Below are positions 1 through 13,594 of a DNA stretch of 64,000 nt, piece after piece. A program made the translations under genes and the position numbers. The stretch is from Paraspadella gotoi. Lineage: Eukaryota; Chaetognatha. The stretch is from the NCBI GenBank assembly GCA_051294375.1, contig CM119263.1, forward strand, positions 18,128,628 through 18,192,627. Direction: 5' to 3'. The notes beneath the pieces were generated by a model. It made no database searches and was not told the origin of the DNA. It was given only the letters and a program-made list of their open reading frames with translations. Position 1 is the stretch's first letter. Each line of letters opens with the position of its first letter.

Positions 1-456
1 GCTTGGTCGACGCCGTGTCCGTAATCGTTTCCTGTTTCGATCCAAGGACGATATTCCGCGCCGCGACCCTCGTAATAATTGGGGCGGACTGCCGCTCTGC
101 GATCGTTTTGTCTCTGATCGCGGGCCCAGGACTCGTTCGAACCTTCGGCACACGCTCGGCGTTCCATTGCCCGCTCGCGCCTGGACGAACGCCGGTCGGG
201 CGGAGCGCGATGGGACGGCGTCGAAGGGGCCGAGTCGGCAGAGAAATCGGCGCCGAGGGCGCGATGCCGAGACGAGGAGGTCGGAAGTGAAGCGGCGCCC
301 GTGGAGGCGGCGTCGTCGTCGTCTTCAAAACCGGCGCGTCGGACGCCCTGTCGAAACTCGCGTGGAGGCGTCGCCGAAAAACGACGAGGGGAGGCGGCGC
401 GGTGATGAGAGGGACGGCGAAGAATTTGGGGACGGTCTGGAGGATGTAAGCGACGT

Positions 457-487
<31 letters not shown>

Positions 488-3400
488 ATTGACTATAGGC
501 TTACCAGGGTAGCCTTCGTCTTGAGAAAGTCGCATCGAAGCCATTAGATTAGACGGTGGCTGCCTTTCTTGCTGTTGATGCTGATTTCGGAGGATCGCTT
601 GATGCTGTTGACGGCGCCAGTCGTCGAAGGGGACAGGCGATGGTGAAGGACGACGACGACGAACGGCTTCTGAGAATCGAGATAAGTTTTGTTTAGAGGA
701 AGTCATGTACTCGATTCGACATCCCATCCACTTACCCGGGTGAGGCTCATCGATGTGATGGAATCGCCTTTGTCGTATATCGTCGTTGCCTTCGACGCCC
801 GGGGACGAAACGAAGGACGAAAATCGTCTCCCGTTTTGCTGCTGTTGAGGAAGTTGCTGCTGTTGCTGCTGCACGTGTTGTTGCGTTGGTTGCGGCGACG
901 AAGCTCGTCGACTCGGCGCGGTCGGCGAGGCGAGCGCTCGTGGTTCCGCGGTTCTCGAGATAGAGTCTGTCGCGCGGATCGAATGTCCCGCAACATCTTT
1001 CGGGAGCGGAGGGGCAGGATCCGGCTCCGAATCGTCCTTACCAGCTAATCTCGTGGTAGGGTCGCGATGATGATTGCTCCTGGAGGAAGGGCCTCTTCGT
1101 TCTCCTGCTCTGGTCGTCTGCTCAGTTCCAAAGCGAATTTCTCTTCTATCTTCCCTGCTCTCGTTTAGGTTCGATCTACGATTTTCGGTTCCGTATGCGA
1201 GGTCTCGTCGATCTTCGATCTGTTCTCGTCGCCCTGGAGATTTCGACGAGACAATAACGTCGTCTTCGTCGTAGTCGTCGTCTTCGTCTTTTTTTCGATC
1301 GTCCGGAAGAACAAGGGTTGGAATCGATACTGCAAAAAATCAATTTGGTTGATTATTCTATTGGTTAATTGATTGACTATTTTATTAATTGGGCAATTCT
1401 ACTGGGCCAAAGCACCAGGGCAATGGATCATAGATTCATATGGAATAAATTAAAGAGATGATTAGAAGCAAATACAATATATGATATACCTCTAGTTGGC
1501 CTGTTATTCTTGGTCTCGGTCCGCGTTGGAGTAAATTCCATTTTGTTTACAGAGATGGCATAAGCGGCAGACGGAGACAGAGTGGAAGGAGAGCGAGAGG
1601 GAGTGGCGGCCATTGGAGATACGGGAGTGGTGGGGGTGCGAGCCGAGGAGGAAGGCGTGGAGTCGAAGGCCGATGCCCGACGACCCCTGGTGGGCGTCAA
1701 CGCGGTGAGCGACGCTGTCATCGAGAGAAAAAAAAAATTCAATTGTCTAATGTCTATATGATGTCATCAGGATTTTTTGGTTTTTCACCTGGACTGGGGG
1801 ATCTTCTGCCGACTTCGGATCGCCGGCGCTGCAGAGTTTGCGGAGCGATGGTTACGCGGCGCCACCGTTCGGATTCAGGCGGAGGAACGTTGGCCTCGCT
1901 ATACGAGCTCATTTCCGGTTCATCTCCCGCGTCATCGTCGATATTTTCTATGGCGGAACCGGATCTCGATGTTCGGCCGTCGGCGTTGACGTCTCCGATT
2001 CGTTCACCGCCTCCGCCGCCAACGCCGACTCTCGAATCGGAATCTAAATAATTTTTTTTTAAAAAATGGATTTTTAATTTCATTTTCGTTGCTACGATTC
2101 AAAAAATTGATGCAATGTAAAGAAATTGGCATGTACTCACTAGGATAGAGCCTAGTAGAAGGACGTCTGCTCTCGCCGGGGCCACCGCCGTTCGAATTGT
2201 CGTTATCTACGCCCACGGTGGCGGCGTATATGCTGCGACGCCGAGATCCATTTCCACGGTTGGCGTCATTAGCGGCGTCAACCCGGCCGATTGGAGCCGC
2301 AACGCCCTCTTCAGTAGGCACCGCAGCCGACCCGCGCCGTCCGTTTAGGGCGCCGTTTGATCCGCCTCGGTTTTTTATTTTTCCCGAAGCTTCATTCGGA
2401 AGACCTCTCGTTCTGGACGAGCCCCGATCAACGCATTCGTTCGACGACAAACGCCGATCTCCGCTGACGGCGTCTTCTTCAGATGAGGTGGCACTCAAAT
2501 GCGGTCCGTATTCGGAAGGCGCCGGGGAAGGGGCGGGCTGGTTGCTGAGAACGTGGTCGTGGGCATATTCTGTAAAGGAATATCGAGTATTGTGTAAAGA
2601 CCGAAAGACGGGGAGATTCAAATTGTAATATGCAAATGAGATTTAATTCATTTCGATCACCTCTCTCCCTCGGCCTCTCCTCTCCCTTTACGGGATACGA
2701 GAGACAAGATGCATTGGACACGAAGGACGCCGAGGAAAAACTCGACAGGGACGGAATCGAATTGCACTCTTGCGAGAGCGATGGAATCGAAATCCGTTCT
2801 TGCGACACTGATGGAATCGAGTTTCGGTCTTGCGATGAAAGCGGTGGAGATGAAAAGACGCCGGAGACGTCGCTACTGGAGATGGACGCTGATTCGTTGG
2901 GGGGATTGAAATGAGGTCATAGGTAATGAAAAGGGTGGAGAAAAACGGAAAAAGGAGAGTGAGAATATTAGAAATGTTTAAGATATGTTTAAAGACAGTA
3001 AATAAAAAAGTAAAAAAAATGTAACTAACAAAAAAAACTTTCACGGTGGAGTAAAGAAATGTACTTGAACGACCCTCAATTTCTTCTGTCTTTCGCAATC
3101 TAACCATTATTTTTAACATGATCTTGATCTACTTCGACCGGAGTAGAGTTTATTAACAAAAGAATAAAACTCACTCGTATCGGTGATGCCATCGTCGGCG
3201 GCGCCATTGAGGGCGAATTTGGGAAGACTTTTGAAGAACCAAGCGTTGGATCGTTTCCACAACTCGCGCGTCTCCGAGCAAATCTTGCACAACCATATGC
3301 ACTCCTGATTAGGGATATTCAAATTATTGTTTATAAGTTGAAGAACTAAAATAATCTGATTTTTTAGTACTCATTTGTTGAGTGTTCCATGTTAGGAGAT

Positions 3401-6400
3401 AAATGAAGATAAAGATATGAGTATTACTTCACTGACAGATCAACGGGGTAAAAACTGAATCTTATATTTTTTTTTCTTGTCGGTTGTGGAGCAAAAAAGA
3501 ACATGGAGACTGCGAGAAAGGAAAAGAGACAAAAAGACAAAGACTGGAAGAGAGAAAGAGAATCCTTTTTATTTTTAAAGTGGATATATTAGACGATGTG
3601 AGGCCGGCGGAGACAAGAAAGGAGAAAGCTCCGGCGCTGATTTTTGAGGGAATTAAAGAAAGGAAAGGAAAGGAAAGTCTAAAGAGGTCGGAAAACGAAA
3701 TTAAAATGCAAAAAGAATAAAAGTCGCCAAAAGGAAAAGGGCAATGGAAAAAAATGCCAGTCGGGAAAGGCTTAAGAAGATTTCGTATATGAGGAATTAG
3801 GAAAAATAAAAAAACATTAAAGGGTTCCGCGTACAAACGTTGCATTTAGGAAAAAAACGACTCTTTCCACTATTGTTCAGTTGTTACTTAAAATGTTAAT
3901 TAACTTTGTACCACAACACAAATTAGGCCGAACGAAGGATTGGTTAGAAACATCTCCACCCGTTTCTAATGATAAAAGAGTACCATTTTGGCAACTTTTA
4001 GGAAAAAAAATTATGTCCATTTTTGTCCATTTTTACTTACGACTTCTGATTTGAATGCCAAGGAAAGTTGAGAAAAAATTTTTACTTTGGAAATCCGTTC
4101 TTTCTTATCTTTTTTACCTCTGGGTAAATTTATTAGCTTAAATCATTTATAGTTTGCCTATGAGTTAATTTTAAAGTTAACAAGTCAAAAAGTTGGAGTT
4201 TCAGTCTTTATCATAATTTGTTAAACAAAAATAAATCAAATTGGTTGAAATTAACAGAAAATATAGCCTATTGAATAAGCTTTTAACACCTATAAAATTA
4301 TCAAAAAAACTTTTTTGGTTTAGCCACAAATAATTTTTAAAGACGTATTTTAATTTGTGACTTTCTGTGACTTGCATTTATTTTTGATAAAGAGAATATT
4401 TTCAACTCATTTATTAGTTTTAAAAGATGAGGTACATACTGACCTTGATTAATTAAAAAAAACCGCATTCTTTTTACCCAATGAAAGCGTCTTGACCCTT
4501 TTTTTCTCAGAATCGACAGATTTTGCGGAAAATTTTTCCGCAAAATCTGTCGATTTACTAAATTTGCTAGGCAACCAAAATTGAAAAAAAAATCATGCGT
4601 TACCGTTCATTTTCTTTCTTATAATGCATTTTAAATATTTTATTTGATTTGGCTCAATGTAAACGTAGTGAGAGGAAATAGGAAAGGGGACAAGAAAAGG
4701 AGAAGGGGAGAAAATGAAAGAGAGGGTGAAAGGCAAAAAAACGAAGGCAAATGGGGAAAAAATAGTGAAACAATTGTAAGTAAGAAAAGAGGAAAAATGG
4801 AAAGAAAAAGAGGGGAAAAAAGGGAAAGAATGAAGATGAGAAAAAAAGGTGAAGTGCATGAGTGACAGAAAAAGGTAGGGGCCAAAAAATGGTAAGTGAC
4901 AGCAAGAGAAGTAAGGAGGAAAGAGGAAGAGAAAAATATAAAGTAAGAGAAGAAAGAGGATGAGGTGAAGGAAGAATAATCAGGAAAAGCGTATGAAGGA
5001 AAAAAAATTGTATCAGATAATTTGGCGTCTTACCTAAAATCTTTTGTGTAAGTAAAAGACATGAGGATTCTTATAAGGAATTCGATCTTAAATCATCTGT
5101 ACCATAAAAATTCAAGCATACTTTTTTCTAAAATTAAGCAGTTAATGAGATTAGATTGACAATCATTGAAGAAATCATGTCTTACCGTATTTTTAACTCA
5201 TAGAAATTTACATGGAAGTTCTCAGTGATAAGAAGGAGATAACTTGAGACTACCGTTTTTTTAAATGAAGAAAGCTTCGTACTAACCAATGAGATCAAGA
5301 AATATGGTAATTATTGAAGTTCAGATTTCGTTGTTTAAAAGACACTGATTGTACGCGAAACCAAAGATAAAAAAAAACGAAATAGAAAAGGAGAAATTAA
5401 AATTATTAACTTAGTTTTGAAGAGACAGTAATTATTGTTATGTGTTAGTGTTATGTGTTAGCAGTCCCTGAGCTTCGGATCAGGCTGTAACACTGTGTTA
5501 CAGGCGGGTTAAGCGCCCCATCCCTCTTAACTGCCAGGCGACCACCGGGCTAGAACCCCGGACCTTTGGGTTGAGAGGCGAATGACTTGCCTCCGGCACG
5601 AATGGCCGCTGAGGAACAGTTGGTGGATTTTAATCCACCATAGTTTTATTGCGAATGACTGACGGACCAAGTGAACTACTAAGCAAAGGCGAGGCGTTTA
5701 AATGAAATGATTTAAATTGAATTAAGTTTTTCCCACAAGCCGGTTTATACTTCATTATTTCCGGAAGACATAATTGTTGCTAGCTCAACCCTTCAACCCC
5801 TTCTCACTATGTTTTATTCTCATAACTTTATTAAATTACGGTTTTAATGATCAAATTATTTTCTCAATTAAAGAATGCATGAACGCTCTTTTTTTAAAAT
5901 ACCTCAATCCTTATTTATAATCTATTCCCCATTTCTTTTCACGAAGCAAGTAAAAAAAAATCAAATTATTAAAAAAATACGAGAAATTTTCATTATTTTC
6001 ACCTCTTCAACAATAAATGGTTATTTTTTTCTATCATATTTTATATTTTCCCTTTGCAATCAGATTCGGTTTCCGATATAAAAAAACGTTGAAAGAATCC
6101 TCTTACATCCAGAGCTTTTTCGCTCATCCTTAATTAAATTTTTCATATCAGAAAATTAAAAAAAATTAAGCCGTAATTGTTGATGCACTAAGAATTTTGA
6201 ACGATGAATATATGAATATATCATTAGTAGGAAAAAGAATAACGACCCCGAACGAAAAGGCAAGGCGACCCCCTTTTTTTTTCCCCCATCAGCCTTCGCC
6301 GCTTAACTTCTTCAGGCTTTCCCAGATTTCCCACCTCCAAAAAGCGTTTAATGCCAAACTTGTTTCCAAATCGAATTAGCCTAGATTTTTTCCCGATCGG

Positions 6401-9400
6401 CTCAAAGCTTCGCCGGCTCTTTTCCCTCCCCCAATCATCGCTTCCCTAAAACTCCCGGAATTCGTTCCCGGGAAACGGTCTCAGTAGCGGAGAGAAAATT
6501 GTCGTCGTCGTCGTTGTTGTGTTTTGTGAGATTCGATTCCGCTCCGAGTTCATGGGAGAAGTGAGAGGTGAGGAGGAAATTTATGGTGTCTCTATCTCTC
6601 TCTCGAGTGAGAGAGCGAAGAGTGAAGAAAGTGAAAGCTGATGGAAGTCGTCGATGAGGTGAGTTAAGATTTTTTTATTTTGGTTAACAGTATGAGATAA
6701 TGTTTTTCCAAAAATGGAAACGACTAGTTTTAAAGTTAAGGACAAGGTAACCCATTAGTGGAAAAAAACTGCTTATAATAAGGTACAAAACGTGCTGATT
6801 ACAAGCAAATAAAAAACGTTATAGAGTTGAGATCAGGTTTAATCTAATCTTGGTTTCTTTAATAAAAAAATTAAAATATAATATAAAATAAATATATATA
6901 AATATAAAATATAAATAAAAATACTTACTACATTCCCCGTCTCTTTTTATCGCTCTCTTATTATCAGTCTTTCTCCCGCTCTCGCTTTTTCCATCACTAT
7001 TTGAAACATAGTAATCATAATGTAGTATCGTTTAATGTTCGTTACGGGAAAATTAATGATTGCGGGAGAATATTTCTTTAATATTTAATGCAAGATTAAT
7101 TTCCTTTCGCCAAAGACTATGAATTATAAAGTAAAAATGGCGATACGCTGCCGCTGAAAGCGACAATGACCAACACGTTTAGTAGGTTATTTGCCCCTCT
7201 TATTTTTCGCCGTCACGGCGTTTCATCAATATGCAAAAGGTGGAACGCATATTTATTTCGACGATGACGACGACGAAAATGATGGCAAAGCCAGACACTC
7301 CATCATGACGCGCTGTCGCTCTCAATTTCCACGGAGCGGAACCATTTTGACTCGGAGGAAGATAGCGTGAAAGATGGATAGAAGGAAAGAAAGATGAAGA
7401 TATAAAGACAATAAAAAAACTAGAGGAAAGACCGGAAATAGAGACAGAGAAGAAAAAAAAACCCGGAAAAAAAACACTTAAAAAAGAAAAGCAGATTGAG
7501 GTGAATCCTCGACATTTTTGTCAGTTGAAGGGAGACCCCGGTGGAAATGTTACTTCGGGAAAAAATGAAAAAAAATTCGGTGGATAAATCGGTTTCCTTC
7601 GGGAAAGATTTTGAATGGTTAATGAATTGATTGCGTGGTTCTCCGTTTATCACAACAAACGTGGTGGGTCGAAAGAGAGGAAGGAGAAAAAAGGGGAGGA
7701 CGGGATTTATGGAGAATTGGATGTATACTTGTATAGAGCTGGAAGAGTGTATCGGGTTCAGTTTTCTTATTTTTTAAAATTTTATTTCATTTCATTTATT
7801 TTACTTTTTGCTCGAATATTATCGATAACTCAAGGTTAACTGAATTTAAAGCTTTTCTCTATCTCCTTCGGTTGTAAATTTTCTCGACTGTTCTCTGAAG
7901 CGACGAACACAAACGGGCTGAAAGTAAGGATTAGTTCAGTCACATAAAAGTCGGACTCGGTGATAAATCACGGGCCCTGGAGACAAATTAGAAAAAAAAG
8001 AGAAATGACGGGAAAAAGTCGCATCTTTTGTTTTGCTCGCATTTTTTTCTCATCTGAAAACTGCTGTGCCGTAGGAAATTATTAAATTCTAAGTTTGAAG
8101 GCAGTACAGTAAACGAAAGAGTAAAGACGAGGAAGGGGCTTGTGGGAAAATTTCATTAAGGACGTAATTATGTCTAATCAAATACCAATCAATTTGTTTG
8201 TAAAAAAATTCAGAATTCCGAAGACCTTTTAAATCATGACCTTTTTGTCATTTGTTTCTGGCTGCCTTACCCTCGCTTAAATTCTTTTCAAATACAAAAA
8301 AGTTTTCCAAGAAGTTTATTACTATCTGGATTTCGAGTAACAGTCTGAAATATAGAGATAGGGCAGTTTTAAAATATTTATAAAAAATGTCGGTAACTAA
8401 GGCGGCGTTGTTTACTTTCCGAGCGATGCTGTTTTCCCAAGAGACCCTCCATCTAGTTTTTGTTTAAACAGACCGAGAATATTTTTTTCGGCTTTGGTTT
8501 TGGTCTATGCACATCTTTCTCCTGTCTCTCTGTAACATCCTCTCGCTCTCTCTCTCCCTCCTCTCTCCAGCTTCTCGCCATCTCACGTAAACGTCCTCCA
8601 TAAATTCAAGAACAAAAGGTCAAAACATTTTGTCCATGAAACAAACGATCGTCAAGGGAGGCATCTAGCGACGAATTAAGCAACAACAAAACACAAGAAC
8701 TATGATAGAGAAATGAGAACATCGTTATTTTTTTTTTGTCGATGAATTCTTCCGGCATTTCTTTCTTTCCTCCTTTTCCTCCGTGGCCGACAAAAGAACA
8801 ACGGTCTCAAAGCGACTATTTCTTCAACAACAGGCTTTCTCTTCGCCCTTTTTTTCCCGCAGCTTAACGACGCCGCCCCATCGATCGACGCCACTGAAGT
8901 TAATGCCGCTGATAATGCTGCTTTTCGATTCGTTTTTGACAGCGGAGTGTCGCCGCTGAGATGGCCGTCGAGCGATTCGACCCTCTGACGGCGGCGCCGC
9001 TCGATCTGCGAAGGCGGCGCGGACGGCGGCCTCGAAAGCCTCCGTCACGTTGAGGTCGTTGTAGGCGCTGGCTTCGAAAAAGGGGACGCCGAGATCGCGG
9101 GCGAGGCGGTGGCCGTGGAGGGTGCGTACCTAAAGTGGAGAGGGCATATTAAAAATGATTAAGATCTTTGTTTTGACAGTATAATTAATTAATTATTTTC
9201 TATCGCCTTCCCCCTCCGACCTGCTTCAATCCGTCTGGTAGATCGACCTTGTTCCCGACCAAGGCCTTGACCGCCCCGCGGCCGCACTTGTCCTCCAAGT
9301 CGGTGGCCCACTCGACGACCGACTCGAAGCTCTTCTCGTTGGCAACGTCGTACATGAGCAGGACCCCGTCGATTCGCCGGAAGAGGAAGTTCATCGCCGA

Positions 9401-12400
9401 GAGGGTGCGGTACTTTTCTTGACCCGCCGTGTCCCAGCAGTGAAGGCGAACTCTTTTGGGGAAGTTTGGAATAAGGACGAAGGGAGAGGAAGAGAATCAT
9501 CTTTACTTTCACATATAAACACCTAGTAATTTTTCTTTTCTTTCTTTCTTTTGCTTTCTTTTCCTAGTTTTTTTCTTGACCTTCATTATTATTAAATTGA
9601 TTTTATATTCAAATTCAGATGGACAATTTTTGCTTGGTTAATTGTTGTTTTTGTTTGTAAATTTTTGGTTGAGTAATGAGCGATATGACAAACAGCTGAA
9701 CCCGGCACATTGAAATCCCTTTTTGCAAAGTGATTAATTGATAGAATTTTTTTTTTGTTTCGGTTGAGTGGAACTAAATCCCTACAAAAGAACAATTACG
9801 CCGTACTTATACTAACTACCTTAATACTTTAATGATGCATTAATTCTTGTTTATGATTATAACGTGATTCATAGTTTTTCATTATTAATTCGAAAAAAAC
9901 ATTCGCTGAGTTCACTACGGTGAACTCTTGAAGCTTGAACTTTTAAAAGTAGATTTTCACCTATAGCTAGTTTAATTGAAAAAAAAATCTTAAGAGAGTT
10001 CAACGTATTGTGATCGATTTTTTTTGTCGGGAAGACGGATACATAATTTTATATAGAAAATCTAAAAAAAAAGGTTTTTGGAGGAATGATCCTACAATGA
10101 AATTTTTTTTGGGTAAAAATGGATGAACTTTTGGCATAATATAAAAATACTGATAAAAATCTTTCACGAACACGATATTAGATACTACGTACATACAATA
10201 CTCAACTAAAGCATTAAACTGGCAAAATTAAATCAACCAAACCAATCTAATAATGTAAAACATACCAAACCAATAAAACAAACCAAATAAATAAATAAAT
10301 AAATAAAAAAAGAAAAACCAAGCCAAGTTAAACAACGACAAACGGATTCAATCAACCAATCAACCAACGCCGACCAACCAAACGGAACCAACCTTCGATC
10401 GTCGACGATCATCCTCTTCGTCTTAAAGTCGATGCCGACGGTGGCGACGAAATCTCCGACGAAAGAATCTTCGGTGAATCTGATGGCGAAGGAAGTTTTC
10501 CCGACGCCCGAGTCTCCGAGGATCATGAGCTCCACCACTTCGTCCTCCCCCTCCTCCTCGGGCAAGGCCGCCTCCAACCTCCTTCTCGTCTTCTTCCTCG
10601 CCTCCTCCCTTTTCCTCGCTTCCTCCCGTCTCCTCGTCGCTTCCTCCTCTTCTTTCCTCTTCCTCTTCTCCTCCGTCCTCTTCGTTTCCTCCTCCAACTT
10701 TCTTTTCTTCTCCTCCAATCGTTGCGCCCAGACGCTGCGCGATTTCGAGGCGGCGAGGCCGTCGTCGAGGACCGGCGTCGATTGAGTGAAGGAAGAGCGT
10801 CTTGCGGCGAAAAATTCCCTGGCGGTGGAAACGACGCCGGGTCTTTCGGCGTCCTTCGGGACGGAACCGTTCGGTACGACGCCGTTGGCGAAGAAACCGT
10901 CGGCGCCGGCTCCGAACGATCGTCGCCGTAAATTTCGCAAAGAGGAAACGCGCATCAAGACGCGTTGAAGGGGCGAAGACGCATTTAAATCTGTGGCGGT
11001 TTTGTCGACGGGAGCGGCGCTAACTTCGCCGCCGCCGCCGCCATTTAGGGGCGCAGAAAATTCGCTACTCACTTCCGGGCGACGTAAGTTACGTAACGAA
11101 GAGAATCTCCGAAGTGCGCGTCGGAAGGGAGAAGGCGCCGGAGTTTCTGATGCGTCTTCAGAGACATCTTTCGAGTCTTTTGAGTCGGGGACTTTGCCAT
11201 CCAAGAGTCCTTGCGTTGAGGAAGAGAGGGAACCGTGACGCGAAAATTGCCGACTTGCCGATGGAGCTGAGGAGAATTCGAGAAGAGGAGGAAAGGGGTG
11301 CAGGGGGGGGGGGTGGTTGAAGAGGCTGCGAATTTAATAATCCAAGCATGAAAATTTTATCAGCGAAATAAATTGTCGCTTGGTTACGTGACAGGCTAGG
11401 AAAACCCCTTAGTGTTAGTTTCTTCATACAAAAGAGAATTATTAAAAATAAGCACGACACGCGATAAATATTATATTATATACAACATCAAAAAATATAA
11501 ATCGTCTTAACTCCTATACATTTATACCGGGACTGGCGTTGCTGCGTCTCGAAGGCCGCAAAAAACCGTGAAAACTGTGACGTTGACTGTTCGATCGCGA
11601 GAAGGATGCCTCTTCTTCGTCATCGTCGACGTCAAATCCATGGCTGTAGTTGAAAAAATTCGCATTAGCCGCGTCTTCGTCGTTATTGTTGATGTTATTG
11701 TTCTTGAAGGCGCCCCCTCGCTGACCAAGCGGATCGAGCAGAAGCTTGAGCTTGAAGGATGCAGTTTGTGAGAGGTCGTTCAACTCCAGGTCGTGAGGAG
11801 ACTGGTTCACGCCCATTGCGTGGTTTAAACGGGGATCGTAAGAGATTTTCAGTGGTTACGATGCCGCGCGATTGAAAATTTCGTGAATTGCGAAGTTCAT
11901 GTCGACGCGAAAGGTAAGTCGGGCTTATTCCCGGCGATCGTATATTGGTTAATTACGAGGGACTTTATTTGCGGAAAATCGAGGGTTTTTTTGGCGTGAT
12001 CACGATCAGAGGGCCACCCCGTTGACGTAACCGGGGAAAAGAAAATATCGCAGTTGTGTTTCGGCGACAACAACGACGACGACAACGAGGACCGAGTCGT
12101 AATTGCTCCGAACGGCGGCGTAAACGTCGAAAAACTTCGAAGCGGCGACCGGTGATTCATTCGCACAGTCGATTAGCCGGTCGCATTGTGACATTCGTTT
12201 TACTGAAACAGCGTATCGGTGTTTTTTTAATAAAAGACGGACCGTGTTTAATTACGCTCGCCCCCGTTATTTTTTTAGAGAGATAGTTACTATTGGCCGC
12301 CAGTCTTTCACGTACGAACTGTTAAAATAACTCTTTAAATCCTTGTTAGATATTTAATTGTAGTTTTTTTTCGGGATTTTTTATTTTTCTTCGAGAGAGA

Positions 12401-13545
12401 GAGAGAATAAAAAAAGAAATTGTGTTCTAGATTCGAAACAGGTTAAGATCGAAAGTTTGAGCTTCGAATCGGGCAGAGTAAAATAAAAGTTTATTAACAA
12501 AGTAAAACCAAATCGGGAAATGAGGAAGAGCGGGATGAGGAGGTCGCAGAGGACAAACATTGGAAGTGAAAAGAGAAAAAAAAAAGTAGATAAAGAGTCA
12601 AACGTTTTAAACTGGATTCGAACCCGGGGACCGGGAGGCGCCTTCGAATTTCGACGCCTAATCTCTTTGTCAAATTGCCCTCGTCGCTGTCCGCTTTACG
12701 AGTCGCGACAACATCTGATCACGAGGGCGGCGTTAAAAAGATATCATCGTGGGGCGTGACCTAAACAATGGACTATTTGAGGATTTGAGAGAAAGGGAGA
12801 GTGAGAAACCGATTTTTTATTGCCGTCACTCGAAAAAGGTTATTGCACTTTTTGAGAATGAAGAGGTCGCGCGCATAAAAGAAGTTGGGTTATGAAAATT
12901 CATTCGGGCCATTTTGCATGTTTATTAGTTTTAAAGTTTAAAAGTTGCAATAAATCAATAATTCATTTCCTTTTTTCGTGGTTCTTTATTTTTTTGCTTT
13001 AATTTTTTCGTTTCATATGTTTTTTTGTGGCGGTCGTATTTAATGAGAACAGATAGCAATATTATTTATATATTTATTTATATATATCCCCAGTTAAAAA
13101 ATAATTTGTAATCAGTTACAATTAAAATTTAAATACGCTACGAAACAAATTTTATAATTTTTAGAAAAACCGCCGAAACTAGACCCGAAAAATAATTCAC
13201 AATAAAAAATTTAAAAAAGTATATAAATAAGTTAATACCCTAAAAATATTTCCTTGGTTCATTTTTATTTTTTAAATTTCGTAATGTTAAATATTTCCAA
13301 CTTGGGACCCAAGAAACCATTATCCGTTCTAAAGTCTCACCGCGACATACCATAACAATCTATCTGAATTGGTAATCTGACAGAATGTATAATGATGGCA
13401 ATTCATTCGGCAACAACAAGTTTAAACTTCATGTCTTCCTTCCAAGTTTCGTCTTTCCAGTTTTTATCTTTCTTTTATCTTCCGGTTATTAGCTTTCCTC
13501 TTCTTGGGCTTAAAAGAAAAGATTCCCTCGTTACGATGAAATCCG

Positions 13546-13594
<49 letters not shown>

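Noticed and set aside
12600-12690. tRNA gene on the minus strand (GGGTTCGAATCC)
   Set aside because: A B-box-like motif is present but the T stem has mismatches and no acceptor stem or clear A box can be paired. Similar orphan motifs near 22720-22780, 38573-38600 and 60560-60600 were rejected for the same reason.
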